This document shows, piece by piece, positions 14,895 to 23,005 of a DNA stretch of 25,507 nt. Position numbers and translations under genes: made by a program. Location of the stretch: positions 1 through 25,507 of the forward strand of contig DAOQAY010000031.1 in NCBI GenBank assembly GCA_035354435.1, read 5' to 3'. The stretch is from JAKLDO01 sp035354435 (GTDB taxonomy: Bacteria > UBP6 > UBA1177). Numbering within the stretch: the stretch's first letter is position 1; every line of letters begins with the position of its first letter. The notes beneath the pieces were generated by a model that saw only the letters and a program-made list of their open reading frames with translations, was not told where the DNA came from and made no database searches.

Positions 14895-15445
14895 TTTGAA
14901 AGAAGCTCTACCAGTTCTTTTTTTAAACTTTCTTCGTCGCCCGATTTATATCCGCTGTGTTTTGAAACGATTTCTCCGTTTTTATTCACAATAATTAAAT
15001 ACGGGACGGTGTCTCCTCCTGGAATAAGTTTTGAAACAGTGTTTCCAGCCGGGTCGACAAGCACTGGAAATGGTATGGAGTTTTCAACAGAGAACTGATT
15101 CACCTTATCCATCATATCCTCAGTGTCGATCGAAACAGCAACAAATTCAAAGTTATCTGAAAATTCCGGATATATTTCGGTAAGTTTAAGCAATTCCGCC
15201 TTGCATGGCTCGCACCATGTGGCCCAGAAGGAAACCAGAAGATGTTTTCTACCTTTGATCTCTGAAAAGCTGAAACTGCTTCCGTCGATCTTTTCGAGAT
15301 CCAGCGTAAAGTTTCCTGAAGGAGCGGAATTAGCTGTCTTACCGGTCTTTTCTGGATTTTCTGTAGATTTTTCACCGCCGGTACCTGCTGTCGCACAACC
15401 GGCTGACAGCAGAATTCCAATCAACAAAATAATAAGATATCTCAT
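14891..15445 (-). CDS. TlpA/ResA-like thioredoxin-fold lipoprotein
   Basis: A 184-residue envelope thiol-disulfide oxidoreductase. The signal peptide ends in LLSAGC, giving lipidated C17, followed by a low-complexity linker to about residue 44. The thioredoxin fold carries FWATWCEPC with active-site C78 and C81 (WCEPC, as in TlpA/ResA) and the cis-proline P148 in TVPYLII. VSIDTEDMMD and NGEIVSKHSG are also TlpA-like. Proteins of this type reduce disulfides, for example during cytochrome c maturation or in other exported proteins. Its ATG follows directly on the stop of another thioredoxin-fold lipoprotein (TAAATG) and its stop overlaps the barrel gene. No cytochrome-maturation genes are nearby, so the partner may be the barrel or the sister lipoprotein. 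Confidence 0.88.
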   Translation of the reverse strand: MRYLIILLIGILLSAGCATAGTGGEKSTENPEKTGKTANSAPSGNFTLDLEKIDGSSFSFSEIKGRKHLLVSFWATWCEPCKAELLKLTEIYPEFSDNFEFVAVSIDTEDMMDKVNQFSVENSIPFPVLVDPAGNTVSKLIPGGDTVPYLIIVNKNGEIVSKHSGYKSGDEESLKKELVELLSK

Positions 15446-16198
15446 TTATAAATAGTCAAGCATGAAGTTTATAAACTTATCATATTCTTCGGTAACGGAA
15501 GTGTCTCCTGCTTCGGCCCAGCCTTCAAAATAATCAAGTATCTCCATTGTTTTTGTATCAATAAAGACATTTACAGGATATCCGTCATTTATAAATTTGT
15601 CGAATTGTGTCTGAGACTTGAGATATCCATATGCTGAATAATTAGCGGTTTCTCCGTAAGCTGTCAGGTTGTATTTTTTCAGGTTGGCAATTTTTGCAGG
15701 TTCAAGATTTATCTGAGGTCCGGCAAGAAGGCCGTTCATTACAAGAACAACTCTGAGTCCTCTTTTGATATAATCAGGCTTGTAGAGTTTCGGGATTTCC
15801 TTTTTTTCAATATTGCAGTATTTGCAGTCATAAGTGCTGAATACGAGCCATAAGAGCTTGGTGCTCTTGTCATTTGTTCTATACCATTCTGCAAGTTGGT
15901 GTTTTTTGTCTGTTTCATCATAGAATTCAAGGTTCTGTGCGATATCACCTCTTTTATTTGAAGTTGCTGTGATTTCAGGATATTCAAGAACCACAACGAT
16001 ATCTTCATCCGCTGCTTCATCAATTGCTTCATCCGTAACTTCTTCATCCGTAACTTCTTCATCGGTAACGGCTTCATCAGTAACGGCTTCATCATTAACC
16101 TGCTCGTTGTCTGTTTTGGATTCTTCACCACCGCAAGAGATCATAAAAAAAGCAAACAGAAGTGCGGACAGTAAACCCGCGATTTGATTTTTTCTCAT
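15446..16198 (-). CDS. Thioredoxin-fold lipoprotein with acidic repeat linker
   Basis: A 250-residue lipoprotein. I take the ATG at 16198, preceded by AAGGAG at 6 bases, rather than an in-frame ATG 14 codons earlier that lies before the ribosome site. The signal peptide ends FFMISC (lipidated C22). Residues about 36-67 are an acidic DEAVT/DEEVT repeat that probably acts as a flexible spacer. The folded part has a thioredoxin-like core with CxxC at C125-K-Y-C128 after the hydrophobic strand LLWLVFS, and a probable cis-proline at P208 (GYPVNVFID). This recalls redoxin/Omp28-like envelope proteins. CKYC is an atypical active-site dipeptide compared with CGPC or CEPC, so its redox potential may differ. 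It is followed with no gap by the TlpA gene. Confidence 0.8.
   Translation of the reverse strand: MRKNQIAGLLSALLFAFFMISCGGEESKTDNEQVNDEAVTDEAVTDEEVTDEEVTDEAIDEAADEDIVVVLEYPEITATSNKRGDIAQNLEFYDETDKKHQLAEWYRTNDKSTKLLWLVFSTYDCKYCNIEKKEIPKLYKPDYIKRGLRVVLVMNGLLAGPQINLEPAKIANLKKYNLTAYGETANYSAYGYLKSQTQFDKFINDGYPVNVFIDTKTMEILDYFEGWAEAGDTSVTEEYDKFINFMLDYL
15998..16093 (-). repeat. 15-base tandem repeat coding for DEAVT/DEEVT
   Basis: Four 15-base copies encode DEAVT, DEAVT, DEEVT and DEEVT, followed by decayed 4-residue copies (DEAI, DEAA, DEDI). The copies keep very similar codons, which indicates recent duplication. Because the unit is in frame, copy-number changes would lengthen or shorten the lipoprotein spacer without breaking the gene. 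Confidence 0.85.
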
Positions 16199-16217
16199 TT
16201 TCAACTCCTTAAAAATA

Positions 16218-16988
16218 TTAAATATTGTCGACTTTAACAAGTATTACTGTAATATTATCTTTTCCACCGTTGGCATTTGCAGTATCAATAAGGATACCGG
16301 CTGTTTCTTCAAGTGTCAGTCCTCTGGAAAAGATCTCAGCCATGTTTTTATCAGACACCATATCTGATAATCCGTCAGAACAAAGAACATATATCTCTCC
16401 CGGTTTCACAGCTCTTTTCTGGATTTCAACAAGAACATTATCCTTCATTCCGAGAGCTCTCATGATTACATTTTTGTGGGGAAAGTTTTTAGCCTGTTCT
16501 TTTGTGATCTGTCCTGCTTTGATATATTCGTTCAAAAGAGAGTGATCTTCTGTAACTTGTGATATTTCTCCATTGAAAAAGCAGTAACATCTGCTGTCAC
16601 CGACATGAGCGACATAAATATCACTTTCTCCATCTCTCGTGAGAATAGAAACAACAGTGGTTCCCATTCCGGCGTATGAAGTGTTGGCAGCTGCACTTCT
16701 GAAAATCTTGCGGTTTGCAAATTTGATTCCCACCATTAATTTATTTGCGTCAAGTGAAAGTGCCGGATCAAGTTTGTAAGGCCATGTCATATCTTCATCA
16801 AGCGATGATGCCTTGAAAAATTCAGTAATGGTTTTAATGGCTATTTCGGAAGCTACTTCGCCGGCATTGTGGCCGCCCATTCCGTCTGCCACAACAAAAA
16901 CACCTTCCTCCTGAAGAACTGTGAAATTATCTTCATTCAGTTCTCTTTTCATTCCGACATCAGTTTTTCCAAACCCTGAATACTTCAT
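16218..16988 (-). CDS. PP2C-family (PPM) serine/threonine protein phosphatase
   Basis: A 256-residue single-domain phosphatase of the Stp/PrpC type. The metal-binding motifs are in order: TDVGMKRELNEDNF (D20), VVADGMGGHNAGEVAS (D35, G36), AHVGDSR, TEDHSL, CSDGLSDMV and GGKDNITVILV. It should be cytoplasmic, use two Mn/Mg ions and remove phosphate from Ser/Thr residues. In many bacteria it is paired with a Hanks-type kinase, but none is in the window. The gene starts 3 bases after the stop of the lipid-kinase gene, with its GGAG inside that gene's last codons, so the two are probably translationally coupled. All catalytic residues I can check are present. Confidence 0.93.
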   Translation of the reverse strand: MKYSGFGKTDVGMKRELNEDNFTVLQEEGVFVVADGMGGHNAGEVASEIAIKTITEFFKASSLDEDMTWPYKLDPALSLDANKLMVGIKFANRKIFRSAAANTSYAGMGTTVVSILTRDGESDIYVAHVGDSRCYCFFNGEISQVTEDHSLLNEYIKAGQITKEQAKNFPHKNVIMRALGMKDNVLVEIQKRAVKPGEIYVLCSDGLSDMVSDKNMAEIFSRGLTLEETAGILIDTANANGGKDNITVILVKVDNI

Positions 16989-16991
16989 TTT

Positions 16992-17918
16992 TTACTCCAT
17001 TACGATGTCCATTACAGGACCTGTTTCTACGACCAGTTTTCCGGAAGATGTGTAAAAATCACCGTCAAGGGTAAACTTGAAGGGTTTCTCGCAATCAATT
17101 ATAAAGTTTTTTCCAGTTGTATCGTCAGCTATATCCGGCGGCAGGGAAAGCCCGAACCATGCACGCGGTACCTGAGTTATTATTTTTGCACCTTCATGAA
17201 AAGCGATCATGTGTGCTTTATTATGGTCCTGCTTAGCTCTGTGCATTACTTCAAATCCAAGCCCCAGCTCAGGGATTGTAGTTATAAGTGTTGCGAGATA
17301 AGGTGTTTTGCCAAAGCTGAATCCGTCCACAGTTATTTCCTGTATGAAAGGAGTGAATATCTCTTTGTATATTTTTCCTTTTATCAGAATGGAGCCTATT
17401 GTTGAAAGAACAGCTTTCCCGGCTATGAGAGGTGACGGGTCACCGCTTCTGTGGTAGACATCCATGAAAGAGCAGACTGCTCCGTTGCCAAAAATAAAAC
17501 CGTATTTTTCGTTGGCTTTAAGAAGCGAAACTTTTTTTGTTTTAACGGTTTCTTTTTCCTTGTAAGCCTTGATAACTCTTTTGAAAATCTCAATGCTGTT
17601 GCCTTTGATTCTGAGATTGGTTGCGGTCTGATTCATTGTTCCGCCTTTAAGGATTGCAAGCTTGGGGAGCGGTTTTTTCCCGTATGCTTTAATAAGTGCA
17701 CAAAGTGTGACATGAACAGTTCCGTCTCCGCCGTTCACCGCAAGGATATCAATTTTTCTGTCCCTGAAAGCTATCATCGCATTATCCATTTCCTCGTATG
17801 ATACGGGAAGTTTGACGAGATCTTTGTCAGGGGCAATATCTATGAGTTTTTGAAGGCGTGAGGGATTCTTTCTGTTTTTTCTTGAATAAGGGTTTGATAT
17901 AAGACCGATTCCAGACAT
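16992..17918 (-). CDS. Diacylglycerol kinase catalytic-domain (DagK/LCB5-like) lipid kinase
   Basis: A 308-residue member of the DAGK/YegS family. The nucleotide-binding signature VNGGDGTVHV (GGDGT at 63-67) and the second glycine motif LKGGTMNQTATNL (GGTMN at 92-96) are clear, and the N-terminal SNPYSRKN fits the family's NP motif. The C-terminal part is the usual beta-sandwich lipid-binding half, ending with FTLDGDFYTSSGKL. These enzymes phosphorylate diacylglycerol or related lipids at the cytoplasmic membrane face, often to recycle lipids released by envelope glycan synthesis. It is the first gene of the long operon, about 33 bases after a consensus promoter start. The Shine-Dalgarno (TAGGT) is weak. 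The lipid substrate cannot be told from sequence. Confidence 0.86.
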   Translation of the reverse strand: MSGIGLISNPYSRKNRKNPSRLQKLIDIAPDKDLVKLPVSYEEMDNAMIAFRDRKIDILAVNGGDGTVHVTLCALIKAYGKKPLPKLAILKGGTMNQTATNLRIKGNSIEIFKRVIKAYKEKETVKTKKVSLLKANEKYGFIFGNGAVCSFMDVYHRSGDPSPLIAGKAVLSTIGSILIKGKIYKEIFTPFIQEITVDGFSFGKTPYLATLITTIPELGLGFEVMHRAKQDHNKAHMIAFHEGAKIITQVPRAWFGLSLPPDIADDTTGKNFIIDCEKPFKFTLDGDFYTSSGKLVVETGPVMDIVME

Positions 17919-17957
17919 AACAACCTACTGCTGCAGTTAAAAATACACCGGCATGGA

Positions 17958-17985
17958 ATTATATTTCCACAGCGCAATTTGTCAA
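17958..17985 (-). promoter_or_regulatory. Consensus sigma-70-type promoter of the eleven-gene operon
   Basis: On the minus strand a perfect TTGACA (17985-17980) and a perfect TATAAT (17963-17958) are separated by 16 bases. Transcription should start near 17951, about 33 bases before the lipid-kinase ATG. Two perfect hexamers suggest strong, probably constitutive expression unless repressed. The gap to the ppdK stop is 211 bases and also holds the ppdK terminator and a palindrome. Confidence 0.85.
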
Positions 17986-17988
17986 ATA

Positions 17989-18005
17989 ACGGGTATTGTA
18001 CCCGT
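17989..18005. promoter_or_regulatory. Palindrome upstream of the operon promoter, possible operator
   Basis: ACGGGTA and TACCCGT (17989-17995 and 17999-18005) form a perfect 7-bp inverted repeat with a 3-base centre. It starts 3 bases upstream of the -35 hexamer on the minus strand. No T run follows on either strand, so it is not a standard terminator. The position suits an activator or repressor site; the binding protein is unknown. Confidence 0.45.
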
Positions 18006-18081
18006 AACATATGACATAAATAGTTCTGCAAAGATAAGTCCGCAGTTTTTTTATGTGTAAAAACAGGGCGTTGTGTTGAAC

Positions 18082-18107
18082 AAAAAAAGCCCCGTTTCCG
18101 GGGCCTT
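18082..18107 (-). terminator. Rho-independent terminator of the glyQ-glyS-ppdK operon
   Basis: Read on the minus strand, GCCCCG and CGGGGC form a 6-bp GC stem closed by a GAAA (GNRA) tetraloop, extended by a G-U and two A-T pairs, and followed by seven T. It begins about 22 bases after the ppdK stop and ends this transcription unit before the next promoter. Confidence 0.93.
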
Positions 18108-18129
18108 AAATATTAGAGATTCATCAGAT

Positions 18130-20934
18130 TCAGTTCTTTTTGAACTTCTTTTCCATTTCTTTGTAGACTGCTTTTACTGCGCTTTCGATGTTGCCGTATG
18201 CGTCTTCAATTGTTCTCTTCATTTCTCTGATAAGGTCATTGTTGATCGCAGCCTGTGCAGCGGCAAGTCTTGCAATGGGAACTCTGTATGGTGAACAGCT
18301 TACATAATTAAGTCCGACTCTGTGGAAAAAATCGATAGATGCCGGATCTCCGCCGTGTTCTCCACATACTCCGAGTTTGATCATCGGCCTGGTTTTTCTT
18401 CCTCTTTTGCATGCGATTTCAACAAGCTGACCTACGCCGTCCTGATCGATCGACTGGAAAGGATCAGCAGAAAGTATCTTCATTTCCTGATATGCTTTAA
18501 TGAATTTTCCTGAATCGTCACGGCTGAAACCGAAGGTCATCTGGGTAAGATCATTTGTTCCGAAAGAAAAGAATTCAGCTTCTTCAGCGATCTCGTCAGC
18601 GGTGAGAGCGCCTCTTGGAACTTCTATCATTGTTCCGAGCATGTATTCAACTTTGATCTTCTTTTCTGCAAAAACTTTTTCAGCAGTTTCGATGAGTATT
18701 TTTTTCTGGTGAGCAAGTTCTTCTTTCTTTCCTACAAGAGGAACCATGATCTCGGGAAGAACTTTGATTCCTTCTTTTGCAAGATCACAAGCTGCTTCGA
18801 AAATAGCACGGGCCTGCATTTCTGAGATCTCAGGATATGTGATACCGAGACGGCATCCTCTGTGTCCGAGCATCGGGTTGAACTCGTGAAGTTCGTTGAC
18901 CTTAGCATGTACTGCTTTTTCTGAAATGCCCATTTCATCAGCCATTTCCTTTATCTGTTTCGGTTCGTGAGGAAGGAACTCATGAAGCGGCGGGTCAAGA
19001 AGTCTTATTGTAACAGGAAGTCCCTGCATTTCCTTGAGAATTCCGTAAAAGTCGTTTCTCTGATGCTTGATAAGTTTTTTAAGGGCTTTCTGTCTTCCCT
19101 CAAGATCATCGGCAAGTATCATCTCTCTTATCGCTTTTATTCTGTCACCTTCAAAGAACATGTGTTCTGTGCGGCAGAGACCGATACCTTCAGCACCGAA
19201 ATTACGGGCGACTTTTGCATCTTTAGGTGTATCGGCATTTGTTCTGATCTTAAGAACTCTTCTTTCATCAGCCCATATCATAAGTTTCTCGAAATCGCCT
19301 TCGAATTTTACATCTTCAGTTCCGATTTTGCCGAGATATACTTCTCCGGTGCTTCCGTCGATAGATATCCAGTCGCCTTCTTTTACAACTGTTGTTCCGA
19401 CTGTGAATTTTTCTGCTTTATAATCAATTACAACTGCTCCGCATCCGGAAACGCAGCATTTTCCCATTCCTCTTGCAACAACAGCGGCGTGTGATGTCAT
19501 TCCGCCACGGGCTGTAAGAATACCGTTTGCGGCATCCATTCCGCCGATATCTTCAGGGCTGGTCTCAATTCTGACAAGTATCGTTCCTTTTTTCAGTTTT
19601 TTAGCTGCAACTGCGGCTTCAGCATTGAAAACAACCTGACCTGTTGCGGCGCCAGGACTTGCCGGAAGACCTTTGGAAAGAAGTTTTGCTTTTGCTTTTT
19701 CAGCTTTTATGAACTGAGGATGAAGAAGCTGGTCGATCTGTTCAGGTTTAACACGAAGAAGTGCCTGATCTTTTGTAATCATTCCTTCATTTACCATTTC
19801 AACGGCTATTTTTACTGCTGCGAAAGCAGTTCTTTTGCCGTTTCTTGTCTGAAGCATCCACAGTTTTTTGTTTTCGATCGTGAACTCTATGTCCTGCATA
19901 TCTTTGTAATGATTTTCAAGCTTTGTGTAAATCATGACAAGCTGTTCATAAACTTCCGGCATATATTCTTCAAGTGACGGGAAGTTGTTCTTTCTGTCCT
20001 TTTCTTTCACACCATTGCTTTCAGCCCATCTGCGGCTTCCGGTAAGAGTTACCTGCTGAGGAGTTCTGATACCAGCAACAACATCTTCACCCTGAGCATT
20101 GATAAGATATTCACCGAAGAAAAGTCTTTCACCTGTTGCCGGGTTTCTTGTAAATGCAACGCCAGTTCCGCAGTCATTCCCCATATTTCCGAAAACCATC
20201 GCCTGAACATTTACCGCTGTTCCCCATTTATCTGAAAAACCTTCCATTTTACGGTAATAGCATGCTCTCGGGTTCATCCAGCTTCCAAAAACCGCTTCAA
20301 TTGCCGCCCAAAGCTGTTCCATCGGATCTGTCGGGAAATCTTTCCCGGTATTTTTTTTAACAATCTTTTTATATTCGGCAACAAGTTCTTTAAGATGATC
20401 GACAGTCATTTCGAGATCGTTCTTAAGGCTGTATTTCTTTTTGATGCCGTCAATTGCATGCTCAAAATTTTCACCTTTAACTTCAAGAACGACATTTCCG
20501 AACATCTGCATAAAACGGCGGTAGCTGTCCCATGCGAATCTTTCGTCATCTTTTGTTTTTATAAGACCCGTGAGTGTCTGTTCATTTAGTCCAAGATTGA
20601 GAACTGTGTCCATCATACCCGGCATGGAAACTCTTGCGCCGCTTCTGACTGAAAGGAGAAGAGGATTCTTTTTGTCGCCGAATTTCTTACCCATGGTTTC
20701 TTCAACCCTTTTCAGATTTTCAAGAACCTGCTTTTTAAGTTCTGGAGGATAGTTACGGTCGTTTTCATAATAAACAACACACATATCAGCGGAAATTGTA
20801 AATCCGGCAGGAACAGGAATTCCGAGTGAACACATTTCGGCGAGGTTCGCACCTTTTCCGCCAAGAATGTTTTTCATTGAAGCATTTCCTTCCGATCCTT
20901 CAGGTCCGAAGTAATAAACGAATTTTTTAACCAT
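18130..20934 (-). CDS. ppdK: Pyruvate, phosphate dikinase
   Basis: A 934-residue enzyme, slightly longer than the usual 870-900. It interconverts pyruvate + ATP + phosphate and PEP + AMP + PPi in the cytoplasm, serving gluconeogenesis or PPi-linked glycolysis. The ATP-grasp N-terminal domain begins with LGGKGANLAEM and has SVRSGARVSMPGMMDTVLNLG. The swivelling domain carries the phosphorylated histidine H482 in GGMTSHAAVVARGMG. The C-terminal TIM barrel has GLCRTEHMF, LPEIMVPLV, GTNDLTQMTFGFSRDD and the catalytic-cysteine motif GVCGEHGGDP. AGGAGG lies 5 bases before the ATG, 13 bases after the glyS stop, and a strong terminator follows. PEP synthase is excluded by the PPDK-specific motifs. 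Co-transcription with glyQS is recalled from some deltaproteobacterial genomes. Confidence 0.96.
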   Translation of the reverse strand: MVKKFVYYFGPEGSEGNASMKNILGGKGANLAEMCSLGIPVPAGFTISADMCVVYYENDRNYPPELKKQVLENLKRVEETMGKKFGDKKNPLLLSVRSGARVSMPGMMDTVLNLGLNEQTLTGLIKTKDDERFAWDSYRRFMQMFGNVVLEVKGENFEHAIDGIKKKYSLKNDLEMTVDHLKELVAEYKKIVKKNTGKDFPTDPMEQLWAAIEAVFGSWMNPRACYYRKMEGFSDKWGTAVNVQAMVFGNMGNDCGTGVAFTRNPATGERLFFGEYLINAQGEDVVAGIRTPQQVTLTGSRRWAESNGVKEKDRKNNFPSLEEYMPEVYEQLVMIYTKLENHYKDMQDIEFTIENKKLWMLQTRNGKRTAFAAVKIAVEMVNEGMITKDQALLRVKPEQIDQLLHPQFIKAEKAKAKLLSKGLPASPGAATGQVVFNAEAAVAAKKLKKGTILVRIETSPEDIGGMDAANGILTARGGMTSHAAVVARGMGKCCVSGCGAVVIDYKAEKFTVGTTVVKEGDWISIDGSTGEVYLGKIGTEDVKFEGDFEKLMIWADERRVLKIRTNADTPKDAKVARNFGAEGIGLCRTEHMFFEGDRIKAIREMILADDLEGRQKALKKLIKHQRNDFYGILKEMQGLPVTIRLLDPPLHEFLPHEPKQIKEMADEMGISEKAVHAKVNELHEFNPMLGHRGCRLGITYPEISEMQARAIFEAACDLAKEGIKVLPEIMVPLVGKKEELAHQKKILIETAEKVFAEKKIKVEYMLGTMIEVPRGALTADEIAEEAEFFSFGTNDLTQMTFGFSRDDSGKFIKAYQEMKILSADPFQSIDQDGVGQLVEIACKRGRKTRPMIKLGVCGEHGGDPASIDFFHRVGLNYVSCSPYRVPIARLAAAQAAINNDLIREMKRTIEDAYGNIESAVKAVYKEMEKKFKKN

Positions 20935-20947
20935 TTTTTCCTCCTAT

Positions 20948-23005
20948 CTAAATGTTGAGATAACTGATATCCCCAATGTTTTCAGTAACAAGGGTAGTGA
21001 CGGTAGCTATTAATTTCATTCTGTTCATCTTAACCGCTTCATTGTCTGACATAACAAACACTTTATCGAAAAAAGAATCCAACGCCGGCTTGATTGTAAT
21101 AATTCTCAAAGCAATTTCAAGATTGTCGGATAATTTTGAAATTTCACTTCTTACAGTTTTTGTTCCGGCATACAGATTTCTTTCTTCATCCTGCTCGAAA
21201 AGCATTTCATCCGGCTCTCCGTTGACAGCTTCAGTCTTTTTCAAAATGTTGCAACCGCGTTTGTAAAGCTGTGCAAGTCCGGCAATTTCTTTATCGGCAA
21301 GAAGTTTGTTGATCGTTCCGGCTTTTCTGCTTACCAGAACAGGAATATCGGCGCTTGTTGCTGTTACAGCCTGAATGACCGGTGTGTCGAGATTAAGCAC
21401 GGCATTGTATCTGGCGGTTATAAATTCCATGATATCGTTCAAATCATATTTGAGCGAGCTGTTATGTGACTCAACAAGCTTGCAGGCAAATTCAATGATC
21501 TCACGGATGTTCACATTCGCTTTTTCATTTTCTATTGCAAGAGTCAGAAGCGCTATCGCATTTCTTCTTATTGCAAACTTGTCCTTTGAACCTGAGGGTT
21601 TCATTCCCGCCATGAATCCGCCGGCTATGGTGTCAGTCTTATCTGCCATGCTGAGAATGGTTCCTGTGATTGTAGATGGCAGAGTGTCTCCTGCATTGAT
21701 GGGAAGGTAATGTTCATGCATCGACTTTGATATTTCATCCTCAAAACCTGCATGTGCTGCATAATATTTTCCCATAATGCCCTGAAGATCGGGGAATTCG
21801 AATACAACACCTGTCACAAGATCATTTTTCACCATTTCTGAAGCGGTCTGAAGCCTTTTAAGTGCCGCAGCATCGAGCTTAAAATATTTTTCACCGATAA
21901 ATTTTGCAATTTTTCCGATCCTGACAACTTTATCGTGGTAAGTTCCGAGATCTTTCTGGAAAAGCATCCCGGTAAGTCGGTTTTTCAATTCGTTGAAATC
22001 TTTGTTCAGATCATCAGTAAAATAAAATGCCGCATCTGCAAGTCTTGCATTTACAACCTTTTCATTTCCTTTGATCACCAGAGCATCGTCTGACGGAATG
22101 TTATTGAGAATACTGGCAAATTTCTGCACAATCAGCTTTTCACCTTTTTTGCAGAGAGTGAAATACCGCTGGTCTTTCTTGAGGACTTTTGTGATGAGTT
22201 CAACAGGCAGATGCATATATTTTTCAGGAATGTTGCCGATTATCACATGAGGATACTCGACCATGTCGGTAATTTCTTCGAGCAGATTCTCGTCGATATT
22301 TGCAACGAGCTCAAGTTTTGCGCTTTTTTCGTTTACAGATTTTACGATGAGATCTTTTCTTTCTTCTCTGTCAGCAATGACAAAATGAGCTTTTAAAACT
22401 TCACAGTAATCAAGAGCCGTGACGGTCAGTGGTCCGTTTGAAAGGAATCTGTGGCCGTAAGATGTTTTTGAAAAAGGGATGTTCTCAAATGTTTCAACGA
22501 TTGAGTTTCCGTCAATTGACATGAAAATCCAGCGGATCGGTCTTGCAAAAGTGAAGGAATTGTATCCCCAGCGCATGCTTTTTTTGAAATTGAGGTTTTT
22601 AAGTGCATTTTTAGCGACGGGAATGATTATCTCTTTCAGCTCTTTTCCTTTTTCTTCTTTCCAGCCTGCTATCACTTCACCTTTTTCAGTATTTTCAAAA
22701 AAATAATCCTTTATTCCGTTCTTTGCAAGGAATGCTTCACCAGCTTTTGAAAGTGTTCCGTCAGCGGCCAGCGCAACCTTTTTCGGAGCGCCTGTGATCT
22801 TTTCTTTCATGTCTGGCTGACTGTCAGGCATATCGGTAAAAGCTATTGCGATTCTTGAACATGTCGAGAAAACCCTGCAATTTCCGCCAGATATACGAGC
22901 TTTTTCAAATTCGGAATTGAATTTTTCCTTTAACTGGTCACATGCCGGAACTATAAAACTTGCCGGAAATTCCTCAAAACCTATTTCAAATATGAAGTGT
23001 GCCAT
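20948..23005 (-). CDS. glyS: Glycyl-tRNA synthetase beta subunit
   Basis: The 685-residue product has the normal GlyS length. It begins with the typical FIFEIGFEEFPASFI and contains KITGAPKKVALA, SMRWGYNSFTFARPIRWI, MVEYPHVIIG, AARLADA-like NARLADAAFYFTDDL and the ADKTDTIAGGFMAG segment, all characteristic of the beta subunit. This subunit recognises and binds tRNA-Gly while the alpha subunit activates glycine; together they form alpha2beta2. The ATG overlaps the glyQ stop by one base (TAATG), with GGAGG 6 bases upstream, so equimolar coupled translation is expected. The C-terminal part (about 570-685) is the helical anticodon-binding region. No unusual residues were noticed. Confidence 0.95.
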   Translation of the reverse strand: MAHFIFEIGFEEFPASFIVPACDQLKEKFNSEFEKARISGGNCRVFSTCSRIAIAFTDMPDSQPDMKEKITGAPKKVALAADGTLSKAGEAFLAKNGIKDYFFENTEKGEVIAGWKEEKGKELKEIIIPVAKNALKNLNFKKSMRWGYNSFTFARPIRWIFMSIDGNSIVETFENIPFSKTSYGHRFLSNGPLTVTALDYCEVLKAHFVIADREERKDLIVKSVNEKSAKLELVANIDENLLEEITDMVEYPHVIIGNIPEKYMHLPVELITKVLKKDQRYFTLCKKGEKLIVQKFASILNNIPSDDALVIKGNEKVVNARLADAAFYFTDDLNKDFNELKNRLTGMLFQKDLGTYHDKVVRIGKIAKFIGEKYFKLDAAALKRLQTASEMVKNDLVTGVVFEFPDLQGIMGKYYAAHAGFEDEISKSMHEHYLPINAGDTLPSTITGTILSMADKTDTIAGGFMAGMKPSGSKDKFAIRRNAIALLTLAIENEKANVNIREIIEFACKLVESHNSSLKYDLNDIMEFITARYNAVLNLDTPVIQAVTATSADIPVLVSRKAGTINKLLADKEIAGLAQLYKRGCNILKKTEAVNGEPDEMLFEQDEERNLYAGTKTVRSEISKLSDNLEIALRIITIKPALDSFFDKVFVMSDNEAVKMNRMKLIATVTTLVTENIGDISYLNI

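Noticed and set aside
18967..19494. 175-codon plus-strand ORF
   Set aside because: Entirely antisense to the well-conserved ppdK coding sequence; its cysteine- and phenylalanine-rich product looks like a shadow.
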